Assembly (NCBI GenBank): GCA_029718625.1
Contig: CM056376.1
Location: 85,416,356 to 85,480,355 of the forward strand
Direction of reading: 5' to 3'
From: Synaphobranchus kaupii
Lineage: Eukaryota > Chordata > Actinopteri > Anguilliformes > Synaphobranchidae
Length of the DNA stretch: 64,000 nt
Part shown: in pieces, positions 32,206 through 42,922 of the stretch
How positions within the stretch are numbered: position 1 is the first letter of the stretch
Layout of the letters: each line of letters opens with the position of its first letter
Notes under the pieces: model-generated
Databases searched by the model: none
The model's input: the letters and a program-made list of their open reading frames with translations, nothing else
What the model was told of the DNA's origin: nothing
Program-made: the position numbers and the translations under genes

Positions 32206-32887
32206 AGTAGTTCAGGTCACAAAAACCTCACTGAAGATTCAGAATGAAAAATACATAACCAGGTGGCTGATTTATAACAAATTACTTGAAATAGCACAAG
32301 GCTGCCCTGTTTCCAGTTCATAGCCTATAAGGAACTGGTATTCACAAATCCAGCACAGATATACTTCTACTTGAAATAATATTTTACTGGGCTTCTCTAA
32401 ACAGTTGAGAGGGACACTACAGATATTGTGTGTACTGTCCAATGATATCTCAAAGTACTCAAATTAAAACATTCATCATAAGATGCAGTGTGGTCTGTGC
32501 CAACATACACATCTCTAGTTGTTATTCTTTGCATGTGGCCATCCTGCAAAACAATACACAGTTTTCCTCATAGGGTCTGTTTCCCAAATTCATGAATCTC
32601 TTTTGCTTTATGCAATATAGCGGAAACAACCTCCATCATTTTACCAAGGGTGAGTGGATGTAATTAAAACAATGTCTGTCCAATTAGCATAGCACTAATG
32701 TTAATCACATTCACTTCAGTTTATGTTCATATTACCCTGGACAATGTCCCTATCCTGTTTAATATAGAAACTGCCTGTTCACCAAATGCACGGTGATATT
32801 GGTTTATACAGAGAGAGCGATCAGAGCAACAAGCCCACATAAAGTGGATGAGACCAGTGGCTTCCATGCCATGGGGAAGAGAGAGAG

Positions 32888-32918
<31 letters not shown>

Positions 32919-33404
32919 AGAAAATGAGAGCAATTTTGAAATCAGTGATTTTGTCTGAACCTGGGCTGGGAATGCTATGAGGCAGTTGAGTGATAAGATT
33001 CACAGATCTATCCAAAACCAGGAGTGGAGGAACCCTCACCACGTGGGTGAATGCCTATTATCACAGTAATATCACCATGGTTGTCCACTGTGTATCTTTC
33101 CCTGGCCCTAAGCTGTATTTTACACTGAGGGACCAGGACATCTTTTTCCCAAAACAGACTACAGATCCTGCCAGAGGATGAAAGGGAAAAGCATTCTGGG
33201 AAGATGGAGACATAACCATGATGGGCAACCATAGAGGTGACACACACACACACCTACCTTCCTACCTGCCTGTTGCATTTTTGACACATAAAAGAGTGCG
33301 TAGAGTTAAAAAGAGCCAATCATTTCTTATTAGATTCAGAATGAGGAGGGCTTGAGGTCGTTTGTGATACCACAACATTCCTGGGCTCTAAATGAAGGCC
33401 ATAT
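32206..33404. other. intergenic DNA with (AC)n microsatellite
   Basis: An (AC)n run of about 29 bp lies at 32890-32918, with a smaller one near 33240-33252. Nothing else was recognised; frames are short. Confidence 0.5.
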
Positions 33405-35625
33405 TTCAAGATTCAAGATTCAAGAATTTTAATTGTCACATACACACACGAGGTGTGTAGTGAAATGCAAAGTGACAATGCTCAGCAGAAATGTGCAAAA
33501 TAACAGATTCACACTATTTACAATAAACCAACACACTATTTACAATGTCAGTTATTAAGAGCTCTATATAAAAAAACAACACAATATTTACAATAAGAGC
33601 ACTTTATAAAAAAATATAGTAAAAAAAGAGAAAATTGTATGTGTAATATAAATTATAAATTATGTGTAGTCTTTACCTAAGTGTGTGTGTGTGCATAAGA
33701 GGGGCAGTGTGTGTGTCTTGGTGGGGGCCCTGGTGAGGTCGGAGTTCACAGTCCTGATGGCCTGAGGAAAGAATCTCAGTCTCTCTGTTTTTGCAGCGTG
33801 ACTACGGAGGCGCTTGCCTGACCGCAGCAGCTGAAACAGCCCGTTGTTGGGGTGGTGAGGATCCTTCATGATCCTGCAGGCTCTGGTTCTGCACCTCCTG
33901 ATGTACAAGTCCTGCAGGGTGGGGAGTGTAACTCCAATAGTGCGCTCGGCCGAACGCACTACTCTCTGCAGAGCCTTCCTGTCCTGAGCGGAGCTGCTGC
34001 CAAACCAGGCAGTGATGCTTCCTGTCAGGATGCTCTCCACAGCTCCAGAGTAGAAGGACTGAAGGATCCTCCGGGAGACTTTGAATTTCCTCAGCTGCCT
34101 GAGGTGGTAAAGGCGCTGCCTCGCCTTTCTCACCAGAGTGTCTGTGTGTGTTGTCCATGTCAGATCTTCGGTGATGCTGACTCCCAGGTATTTATACCTG
34201 CTCACCCTCTCCACAGTATTCCCATTAATCCCCAGTGGTGAGTACGTCCTCTGTTGTTGTGTCCTCCTAAAGTCCACAATCAGCTCCTTAGTTTTGGTGA
34301 CATTCAGGAGGAGGCTGTTGTCCTGGCACCAGAGTGACAGATCAGCAACTTCCTCCAGGTAGGCCTTCTCGTCGTTGTTGGAGATCAGGCCCACCACCAC
34401 TGTGTCATCCGCAAACTTAATGATGGTGTTGGAGCTGAACCTGGCCACACAGTCATGTGTGTACAGGGAGTACAGTAGGGGGCTGAGGACGCAACCCTGG
34501 GGGGATCCTGTGTTCAGAGTGAGGGGGTTGGAGGTATGTCTACCCACCCTGACCACCTGGGGCCTGGCGGTCAGGAAGTCCAGGATCCAGGCACACAGGG
34601 GGGTGTTCAGTCCCAGCTCAATCAACTTGCCAGCCAGTCTGGTGGGGACTATGGTATTGAAAGCTGAACTATAGTCAATGAACAGCAGTCTCACATAGCC
34701 CCCCTTCCGGCTGTCCAGATGAGAGAGTGTGGTGTGCAGTACCTGGGAGACAGCATCATCCGTGGATCTGTTGGGACGATAAGCAAACTGCAGCGGGTCC
34801 ATGGAGCAAGGGAGGAAGGCGCAGATGTAGTCCTTAATCAGCCTCTCGAAGCATTTCATGACCACCGAGGTGAGGGCCACCGGTCGGTAGTCATTCAAGC
34901 ATGCTGGAGAAGCATTCTTGGGCACAGGGACAATAGTGGATCTCTTGAAGCAGGCGGGGACCACAGACTCAGCCAGGGAGATGTTAAATATAGTGGTGAA
35001 CACTGGAGCTAGCTGATTAGCACAGGTCTTCAGTACTCGTCCAGATATGCCATCTGGACCAGCAGCTTTCCTGGTGTTCACCCTCGTCAGAGCCCTCCTC
35101 ACACTGTGCTCGGTCACAGAGAGTGTGTGTTCATCCCCAGCGATAGAACTCACTCCGGTTGCGCTAACGGTGATATTGTTAGCCGACGAGCTAGCGCTGT
35201 TGTTGCTAGCCTCAAACCGTGCATAGAATGAATTCAGGTCCTCCGCTAGGGATGCGTCGGCACTCACAATTGCGGGGGGTCTGCCCTGGTAGTCCGTTAT
35301 AGTCCGTAGCCCCTGCCATAGGCGTCTGGTGTCGCGCTGCTCCATCTGCGACTCCACTCTGTCCCTATACCTCCTCTTGGCCTCCTTCACCGCCCTTCTC
35401 AGTCCATAGGACGCTGCCTTGTGCTCGTCCATGTTGCCGGATACAAGACCGGAGTTATAGGCAGCAGTGCGGGCGTTCAAAGCGTCGCGGATGGATTTAT
35501 CAACCCACGGTTTTTGGTTAGGAAAGGACCTAACTTTCACCGTAGGGACGATGGTGTCCATTAGCATAGCTATGAAGCTCGTTACTACTTCCGTAAACTC
35601 GCTGACGTCCCTGGAACTGGATTGG
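33405..35625 (-). mobile_element. Rex1-like LINE, 5'-truncated
   Basis: The element lies on the minus strand. Its left boundary is a 3' tail of TCAAGAT-type heptamers (plus-strand ATTCAAGATTCAAGATTCAAG at 33413-33426 region), preceded by a ~230-bp AT-rich 3' UTR. The coding part is the reverse-transcriptase half with no endonuclease, which is typical of 5'-truncated insertions. The 5' junction is near 35621, where the LINE-like codons give way to flanking DNA rich in TTGGAACAT motifs. Confidence 0.85.
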
Positions 35626-35687
35626 AACATGTTCCAATCATTGGAACATAAATTTGTAACATATTGGAACATATTTGGTTCAAACAT
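33660..35687 (-). CDS. LINE reverse transcriptase (Rex1/Babar-like), open 675-codon frame
   Basis: The frame carries, in order, KAAGPDGISG (about residue 207), NDYRPVALTS (265), RLLFIDYSSAF (333), GSPQGCVLSPLL (394) and the catalytic FADDTVVVG (425), followed by the CR1-type C-terminal region with RYKYLGVSI. There is no stop or frameshift, so the copy is young. About the first 22 residues come from flanking DNA, so the annotated Met is not the native start; the true protein began with an endonuclease domain now lost. It reverse-transcribes LINE RNA at the nicked target. It cannot mobilise by itself without the endonuclease. Confidence 0.9.
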   Translation of the reverse strand: MFEPNMFQYVTNLCSNDWNMFQSSSRDVSEFTEVVTSFIAMLMDTIVPTVKVRSFPNQKPWVDKSIRDALNARTAAYNSGLVSGNMDEHKAASYGLRRAVKEAKRRYRDRVESQMEQRDTRRLWQGLRTITDYQGRPPAIVSADASLAEDLNSFYARFEASNNSASSSANNITVSATGVSSIAGDEHTLSVTEHSVRRALTRVNTRKAAGPDGISGRVLKTCANQLAPVFTTIFNISLAESVVPACFKRSTIVPVPKNASPACLNDYRPVALTSVVMKCFERLIKDYICAFLPCSMDPLQFAYRPNRSTDDAVSQVLHTTLSHLDSRKGGYVRLLFIDYSSAFNTIVPTRLAGKLIELGLNTPLCAWILDFLTARPQVVRVGRHTSNPLTLNTGSPQGCVLSPLLYSLYTHDCVARFSSNTIIKFADDTVVVGLISNNDEKAYLEEVADLSLWCQDNSLLLNVTKTKELIVDFRRTQQQRTYSPLGINGNTVERVSRYKYLGVSITEDLTWTTHTDTLVRKARQRLYHLRQLRKFKVSRRILQSFYSGAVESILTGSITAWFGSSSAQDRKALQRVVRSAERTIGVTLPTLQDLYIRRCRTRACRIMKDPHHPNNGLFQLLRSGKRLRSHAAKTERLRFFPQAIRTVNSDLTRAPTKTHTLPLLCTHTHLGKDYT

Positions 35688-35699
35688 TATATAACCAAG

Positions 35700-37610
35700 T
35701 AGTGCAGTTCAAATGTTATATAACGAAGCTGTGTGCAGGCAGTGCATCTTTCAGCTGAATTCTGGATGGCGGGGATACAATTACCAGAAAATCTGGAAAC
35801 CAGCAATATGTGGAGAAATTAATACAGTGCTACAATAAGCAGTCAAACCAAAGGATTTTCACAAGGATAGAGACAGTATTATTTCAGGTATGGAAATACC
35901 TGTTTTTGTTGGGGGAGTGTCGCCTGTATTTTCAGGTGAATGCATTGGTGTGTATCTGTGCATGTGTGTGTTTTGATTTGTGCCACGAGAGACTGATATT
36001 AATCATTAATCATTCAAGATTATAGATTAATAATGTTGAACACACATTGCTTCCTTCCAGGTGTTGCGGATCCCAGCCAGCTGTGCCACCTTCAAGATCT
36101 TTAAACCCAAACAACCCAGTACCCTCATCCTCAACCGATGCCTTCATAAGTTACCACAATACTTATTCCTTATTCAGCTAGTGGAGTGGATTGAGGAGTA
36201 ACACACAATTTTTACTACCTGTCATCTGGATGCCTGCACATGGGTATTGCACATACAGGTACATCTCAGTCTTTCATATCAGTACCATGTATTTTAGCAC
36301 AGGGTGCAAATGCAGGCAGAAAGGGGTCCAGTGGCATAAGATCTGATTGGTTACTTGGTCGCTGGGGTGTTCTACGCCCAGAGTATAAACTTGTATCTCA
36401 GATGCATGGTTGTATGGGCCATGGCAGAGTGGGGGACTTCCATAGCCCATAGAGATATACCAGCATTTGTCACTGTGCCTGGCTCTCGCACTCAGATCCA
36501 CCCCTGGGTTAATCCATTCAACAGGGTTGCCAACTCTCACACTTTTGGCGTGAGACACACGCTTTCAGGCTCAGCCTCATGCTACCCAAACACATATCCA
36601 GGCAAATAAAAAACAAAGCTGTTGCCCGATTTAACATATCATGTATCAGCTTGCAGGATAAAGTGAGATTGGTTCATAAGCATCATAGAGAGACTTCGCT
36701 ACCTATGTTTGAAAGCACCCCCCCACCCCGCAAATGCAATAAATCTCACTCCAGCCAGCTGGCCAAAGTTGGCAAACCTGTCAATCATACACACAAATAT
36801 ACAGCCCACTTACTGTTCAGCCCACCACAGGTCCTCATCTCTGTTCCCACAAATTTATTTTTCAGTGCCTAAAACATCTACATCTAAAATGTCAATAAAT
36901 ATTAGCCTAGTTCTTTCTGAAAAATCTATCCCTGTGGTGTTTTATTTATTCCTTGAACACACTGTTGGGCCCAAATGGCCTTTTCAGAATTCAGACTATA
37001 AACTGAACTTCTGTGGTCATATTCGAGTGTGCCTGTTTGCTTTGAAGGGAGATTTGCTTTATCATTATCAAGCTCTGTGGAACAGTTACAATTAGCTTTG
37101 ATGCACAGGTGGTTCACACTTTGATTGTAACCGTGCTAAACCCTCCTCAACCATTATTCTCCTGCCCCATCTGTGCAAAGCAGTAAACTGAGCTCTGTGT
37201 TTGCTTGTGTTGCATGAGAATAATGAATATAGATGGCATCAAAGGCCATCTGCCTCCTCCACAAACCACCACTGAGACCTGTAAAGTATACTTTAAAATC
37301 TACTTCAGTTTGTAGCATCATATTGAGCTGTCTTCTTGTTTCTTGCAACAAATACATGACGAGTAGATGGGTGGGCTTCACAAAGGTTGTGGCCTTTACA
37401 TTATGACATAAATCAAGTCTAAGATTTTGTCCGGCAAGAGCGCTCATTGCTACATACCCTACAGACATGACTCAAAATGTGACTTTGCCAGTGCCAATGG
37501 CTGGCAGCCCTGTGGGGTGGTGGATAAAGTGACACCTATAGTGTGAGGGGCTGATTCGACAGATGACTAGAGCCAGAGCAAATTCAAACAGTTTGCAAAA
37601 AGAGCTGTTA
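35700..37610. other. intergenic DNA, no gene supported
   Basis: A good-looking acceptor (CTTCCTTCCAG, ending 36060) is followed by an open stretch of about 45 codons reading VLRIPASCATFKIF, but no donor or homologue was recognised. Near 36530 the string AGGGTTGCCAACTCTCACAC resembles a transposon end. Other frames are short. Confidence 0.4.
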
Positions 37611-37615
37611 CGTTC

Positions 37616-40459
37616 CGAGTATGAACTGGACCCAAATGCATGACTCAACACACAGGGGGCCCTATCTTACACCCGGCGCAAAGCGGCGCTAACCCAATCG
37701 CAAGTGTCTTTGCTATCTTACACCAGGCGCATGGTTCATAATAACGCCTTGCGTTCACGTCCTTTAACTACCATGTATTCTTGCGCCCATTACAAGTGAA
37801 CTGGGCGTGTTGGTCTTAAAACGAGGAGTGGCCAGGATTCTTTCTGGCGTATTGCTATCTTGAGCCAGCAGAAAGCGCTTGCACTAGAACCACCACAAAC
37901 CTGGTCTAAAGTCATGTCGCATTTGTTTACATGTTATTTTAACGGCGCATATAAGTGCGTCTACATAGGCGTGTGCACAACGCACGTACCATCCTGTCTG
38001 TTACACACAGGGCGCGCACAAGCATGACTAAAATATCTAGACCACAATGCGAAATATTATTATTGTGTAAGCTATGTCAAAAATGCATAATAATAAAAGG
38101 TTCCATAGGTCCACATACCTTTCCCTCGGCGAAGGGAAACGATGCCACATTACATTGCTCTCAGCCTACTCCATCAACATCCAGGCGATGTGCGATGGTA
38201 CGGGACAATGGCTATCCGTTAAAAAGGAGCTGATAACACCTATATCAAGCCTAATGCGCGAATTGTCATTTACACCTAATGCGAATTGTCATTCAATGGA
38301 AAACTCGCGCACTGCAATAGACGGACATTTGAGTTTTGAAAATGCGCTTCAGATGTCATTACAATACAGCTCTGTTTATCTAGGAATACAGCCTGTAAGT
38401 AAATAGAATGGTTTGTGACTGAAAAAAGTTTAAAACCTCGTCCAATGAATATTGCTTTTATTGTTTTTCAAATAGCCTAGGCTACAGCGGATTCGCTATG
38501 CATAAGGTTTTTTTCGATAGCCTATGGTTAAAAAACTGAGATAAATGTCACCATGTTAACTGAATTGTAACCTTAGCTATTCTTCGTCCTTCATATTTTT
38601 TTAATTACAGTGACAAGGTTTCCATACCCTCAGCTTATTAAAACCCCGTTGATTTCACCTGTTATTCCATAACTGAACAAAAGATTTTAAAGAGAACTAA
38701 GCGTCTAATTAGAAACAAAATTTGCAGCACGTTACACAATTCATTTACAATTAATTTTAATTCAATTATCTGCATGTTCGCTTTACAGGAGCAAGTCTGT
38801 TTCCCCTGCTGTACATCGCACTTTTCACGGTCTTCCTGGGAAAGTGAATCGTTTTAAAGTATTACGCTACCAGTTAAACAGGTTGGTCACATTTCCATAA
38901 GCAGGACATTATAAAACAAGGGAAAATATGCTGAACCTATGGGTTGCCAACCTGACAGATTTGTTGTATTTAGTGTCATCATTAAGGCAAAATTACGTTA
39001 GTTATGTTATTAATCAAAATTAGAATGCAGGTAGCCTAATGAACTTCGGATGAAGCTTGAACATGAGTTCGTTGCATAATAAAACGAAATTCGTTTTCTA
39101 AGGTGAGAAGGAAGCAATTGGTCGCTTATTCTCAGCTGTTGCAGGTGCTTTTAATGAAATTTAACAGCATATATTACATACACAGCACTGTCAGGAATTA
39201 CCAGGAACTCATAATACTACTACTGCTACTGATCCATATAGCCGATTCCTTGATCGCACTAAACACGCACGAGCATGTCTGTTTCGCCATCATAAGCAAT
39301 CCGCCAAGATGGAAAAGCAGGCTTTTAAAGGGAATGGGATATGACATTTTGATTGGTTTATTGCATGTCACGCCAAAGACACACCTATAATTAATGAAGA
39401 GACTAGGTTCAGCCCAGTTACACCTTGCGCCGTGCGCCCAAAAAACACACCGTTAAAATAGCAAAAGTAGACTTGGACACGCCCTAAATGGACTTAGCGC
39501 CATGCGCTTAGACTAAGCGCCAAGATCGCCAAGATAGGGCCCAGGAAGTTCAAAAATACTTCAATAATTTATTGCTTTGACCAGAATTCCTCCTGAAGCA
39601 TAGGAAGACACAAAGTTAGACAGACAACCGGGGATGGATGTAGCAGGGGATCAGCGGGAATGGGAGAGGCCAAGGACTGGATGGTGGCAGGAATCCGGGC
39701 TGGTTGAGCAGAGGAGGAGCGGGGAGCGGGTGACAGGGCAGAGTGGAGTGGCACGAACAGCTGCAGGTTAGCAGAGCTGGAGCACCGGCTGGATGCACAC
39801 ACAGCAGCAGGGTGGCAGAAGCAGCAGCACAAGCAGGATGCACGCTAAGCTGCAGGTTAGCCGAGCTGGAGCACCGGCTGGATGCAAATACAGCAGCAGG
39901 TTGGCAGAAACAGCAGCACAAGCAGGATTCACGCACAGCTGCAGGCTGGTAGACTTAGAGCAGACAAAAGTTAGTACAGCGAGGCAGGACAGAATGAACA
40001 GCGTGTTTACGCCGTTCCTGGCGAGAGCTGATTAAAGCTGGATATGGCTGGAAACAGCGAGTTAACGCTGAATACAAAACGAAGGCTTTTTAAAGCAGGC
40101 AAGACAGAACTAGATACAATGTATCCACGAGACAAAGACCAGAGTGTTACCACAAAGAGACTTAACAAACTGGCACAGGACAAAGAACACCGGGTGACTA
40201 ATACAAACGTTAACAAATATCAATTACGTGCCGCGTGCGAATGTATGCGTGAGTGATTAACGGAGCAGAGAGTGTGCAGAATGCATGCGGAGAGAAGGAA
40301 AGGTATAGGCGGATAAAGAGTAGTGGAACAGAGTGACATGAAAGGGAAAACCACGCCCAGCCTGCAGCACGAGGGAAACAAACAGGAATACAAACAACAC
40401 GATACGAGAGGGAACAGGTAAAACACGGGACACAAAAGGACGGGAGTGAGAGCATCACA
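37616..40459 (-). mobile_element. solo LTR, copy C, TSD AGAGC, split by a Harbinger-type insertion
   Basis: The plus-strand ends TGTTACGTTCCGAG and GAGAGCATCACA belong to the same family as copies A and B. AGAGC flanks the whole (37611-37615 and 40460-40464). The LTR is interrupted at 37657-39542 by element H2. Without H2 the LTR would be about 955 bp. Its minisatellite (about 39740-39950) has AGCTGCAGGTTAGC(A/C)GAGCTG units. Confidence 0.88.
37657..39542 (+). mobile_element. Harbinger-type element H2 inserted in LTR C, TSD AGG
   Basis: Both ends read GGGCCCTATCTT inward, and AGG is duplicated (37654-37656 and 39543-39545). The uninterrupted relatives A and B show the empty site CACA(A)GGAA, confirming a clean 3-bp duplication. 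It is opposite in orientation to H1 and similar along its full length. The plus strand near 38074-38406 keeps YSINIQAMCDG of the transposase start, but the catalytic part is deleted. Confidence 0.9.
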
Positions 40460-40688
40460 AGAGCACAGCTATAGTGTATCGCTGACAAAGAGATGTGTCA
40501 TTTGGAAAGACAATGAATAATTGTTCAATGAAAAAAATGAATTCATGTTTTAATGAGATCTGAATACTGTGGGCTCTATCTTGACGATCGAAGCACATGG
40601 TCTAAAACGAATGGTGCAAGTGCATTTAGAGTGTGTCCACCTCCAATTTTGCTAGTTAGGCGGCAGATAATTTGAGCGCAAAGTAAGG

Positions 40689-41744
40689 TGTCACGTTCAG
40701 TTCCTGGTTTTTCGGTTTCTATGTGTTTTCTGTATTTGTAGTCCGTTCCACGTTTTCCCTTTCCCCCATTTTGTGTCTCCGCCTCCCGCACCTGATATGT
40801 GTTTCCTCATGTTGGTTCATCTCACCTGTTCCTCGTCTCGTCGTTAGTCTGGCATTTAAGCTCCCCTGTTTCTCTGTTCTGTGCCAGATCATCTTGTGCC
40901 CTGTATTCGTGCTTGTCTCAATTCATTCCAGCGGTTTTCCACTGCCTGCTTCTTGCCTGTTCTGAGTTCCTGTTCCCAGTCCTGTTTCACCTCTTGTTCT
41001 CCAGCCCTACGGATTGATCTCCCGGTTCTGACCCCTGCCTGATTCGGAGACTTCGCCCTGGCTTTGCTCTGGTTGTTTGGACTCTGACCCCTGCCTGGAC
41101 TTGACTACGATTCTGCCTTTCCTGTATTGTACTGGTTGCTGGACTCTGACCCGTCTACTCTGGAGAGCCTGGTTCCTGTCGCGCCTTCCTCGCCCAGTGT
41201 TCACTGGTTTTCGAGCTTCAGCCCTCCTAATTCCTCGAGGAGCGGTCCAAGGTCGCCTATGTCATCACCCTTCTCTCTGGGAAGGCCCGTGCCTGGGGAA
41301 CAGCTTGCTGGGAGTCAGGGGACCCAGCCACTGGCACCTTTCTGTCCTTCTCCACGAGATGAAGAAGGTGTTCGACCGGACCTCAGTCGGTCACTCGGCG
41401 GCACGACAACTCCTGCGTCAAGAACAGCAATCCGTCTCGGACTCCATCCAGTTCCGGACGTTGGCAGCATCTGCTGGGTGGAACAAGAAGGCATTGTACG
41501 ACACCTTTCTGCATGGTCTGTCAGAGAGTATCCAGGACCAACTGATCATGTGCGACCTGCCCCAAGACCTTGATAGGCTAGTGGACATCGCCATCAGAGT
41601 TGACACTTGTCTGCAGGAGCAACAGTCGGACCGAGGGAACCAGCGTCAAGTCTCTCCATTCCCTGCTTCTCCTCGACGACCCTGTCTCCCTGTACCTCCA
41701 GAGCCGTCTGCTCCACCGGAACCCATGCAAGTGGTTTTACAGCT
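40689..41744 (+). mobile_element. sushi-class gypsy fragment: LTR start plus gag
   Basis: It starts TGTCACGTTCAGTTCCTGG, an LTR-like beginning, with TGGCATTTAAGCTCCCCTG as a possible core promoter near 40852. The sequence runs without a recognisable LTR end into gag codons, so the LTR 3' part, leader and gag start are deleted. No pol or second LTR follows. Confidence 0.7.
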
Positions 41745-41748
41745 GGGG
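41237..41748 (+). pseudogene. sushi-class gypsy gag fragment, frameshifted
   Basis: The first frame reads ERSKVAYVITLLSGKARAW and stops after FLSFSTR. A one-base shift leads to a second frame with SIQFRTLAASAGWNKKALYD and GLSESIQDQL, then DLDRLVDIAIRVD and a Pro-rich tail. The order and motifs match the capsid region of sushi-ichi type gag and its PEG10/RTL relatives. It differs from the other gag at 27764-28423, so two lineages are present. Confidence 0.85.
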
Positions 41749-42210
41749 AAACAGACCTGCTCATGCACGAAGTTAAAGCGTGCATGCAGCGAATATATGG
41801 CACTAAAATTCTCAGAATTTATTGTGTAATGTGCTGAAAATTTGTTTTCGTTTATAATTGTTGAATATGCTTATTTTCCTTAATTAAAATCGTTTTGTTC
41901 AGTTATGGAATAATAGGTAAAATCAGTGGAGTTTTAATTGCTGAAAGTATGGAAATCTGGTCACTGTAATTAAAAAAATATGAAGAATGAAGAATAGGGT
42001 TCAAAATTCTGTAAAGAATTGTGACATTTAAATTCTCAATTTTTTGAACCATATCGAAAACCTTATGCACAGTGAATCCCCGAGACCATATTTGAAAAAC
42101 GGTAAATGCAATATTTGCTGGACAAATTTTAGAACTTTTTTCAATCAAAACCAGTCCATTTACTTTCAGGCTGTAGATGAAGAGGGCTGTATTGTAATGT
42201 TCCACCTACC

Positions 42211-42690
42211 TTATGATCCAGACATCTGAAGTGCATTTTCAGCACTCCAAATCTCAGCACTCTTCAGCACTCTGTCTATTGCATTGCGTTTTCGATTGAA
42301 TGACAATTCATGCATTGTTATAGGTATGATATAGGACCTAGGTATTATCAGCAAAGTATTTAATGGATAGCCAATGTCCCCTAACAGAATATTGTCCCCC
42401 GGGAGGATTGCAGGAACTGTTGACCAATATAGGGTCATAGCTTGATCCAGGATAATTTGCAAATATATGTGTAACCTTACACGTAGCATTGCACATTGCC
42501 TGGATGTTGATGGAGTAGGCTCCCTTACGTTTTGAATATATAAGAGTGTTCTCTGCTGGGGCAGAACCCCAGGAAATCCAAAGTTTGCCATGTATTTTGC
42601 TGTTCGGTGGCATTCACCTTCTCTGAGGTACAGGTATGTGGTCCTTGACCGATGGACCCTTTTATTATTATGCCTTTTTGATATACACAA
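42211..42690 (-). pseudogene. HARBI1-like transposase fragment (DDE_Tnp_4 type)
   Basis: Two overlapping minus-strand frames share the gene. One has YSINIQAMCNATCKVTHIF followed by ANYPGSSYDP, the first catalytic block of HARBI1-like transposases. The other has PGDNILLGDIGYPLNTLL, the LLGDxGYPL block with the second Asp, and then ELSFNRKRNAIDRVL, close to the RARxxIER block with the final Glu region. A frameshift between them breaks the protein. This gives the superfamily of the GGGCCC elements. Confidence 0.82.
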
Positions 42691-42922
42691 TAATAATATT
42701 TGTCATTGTAATCTTGATATTTTTATGCATGTTTTTGCGAGCACATGTGTGTAACAGAAAGGAGGGTGTACGCGCATTGTGCACACATACTGTATACACG
42801 TATTACTATTATCTTAATGTTGCGCGCACATGTGTGTAACAGACAGGAGGGTGTACGCGCATTGTGCACACATACTGTATACGCGTATTACTATTATCTT
42901 AATGTTGCGCTGAAATAACAAT

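Noticed and set aside
36061..36195. Possible exon after a good acceptor
   Set aside because: No donor, no homologue recognised and no gene context; kept only as a remark in the interval entry.
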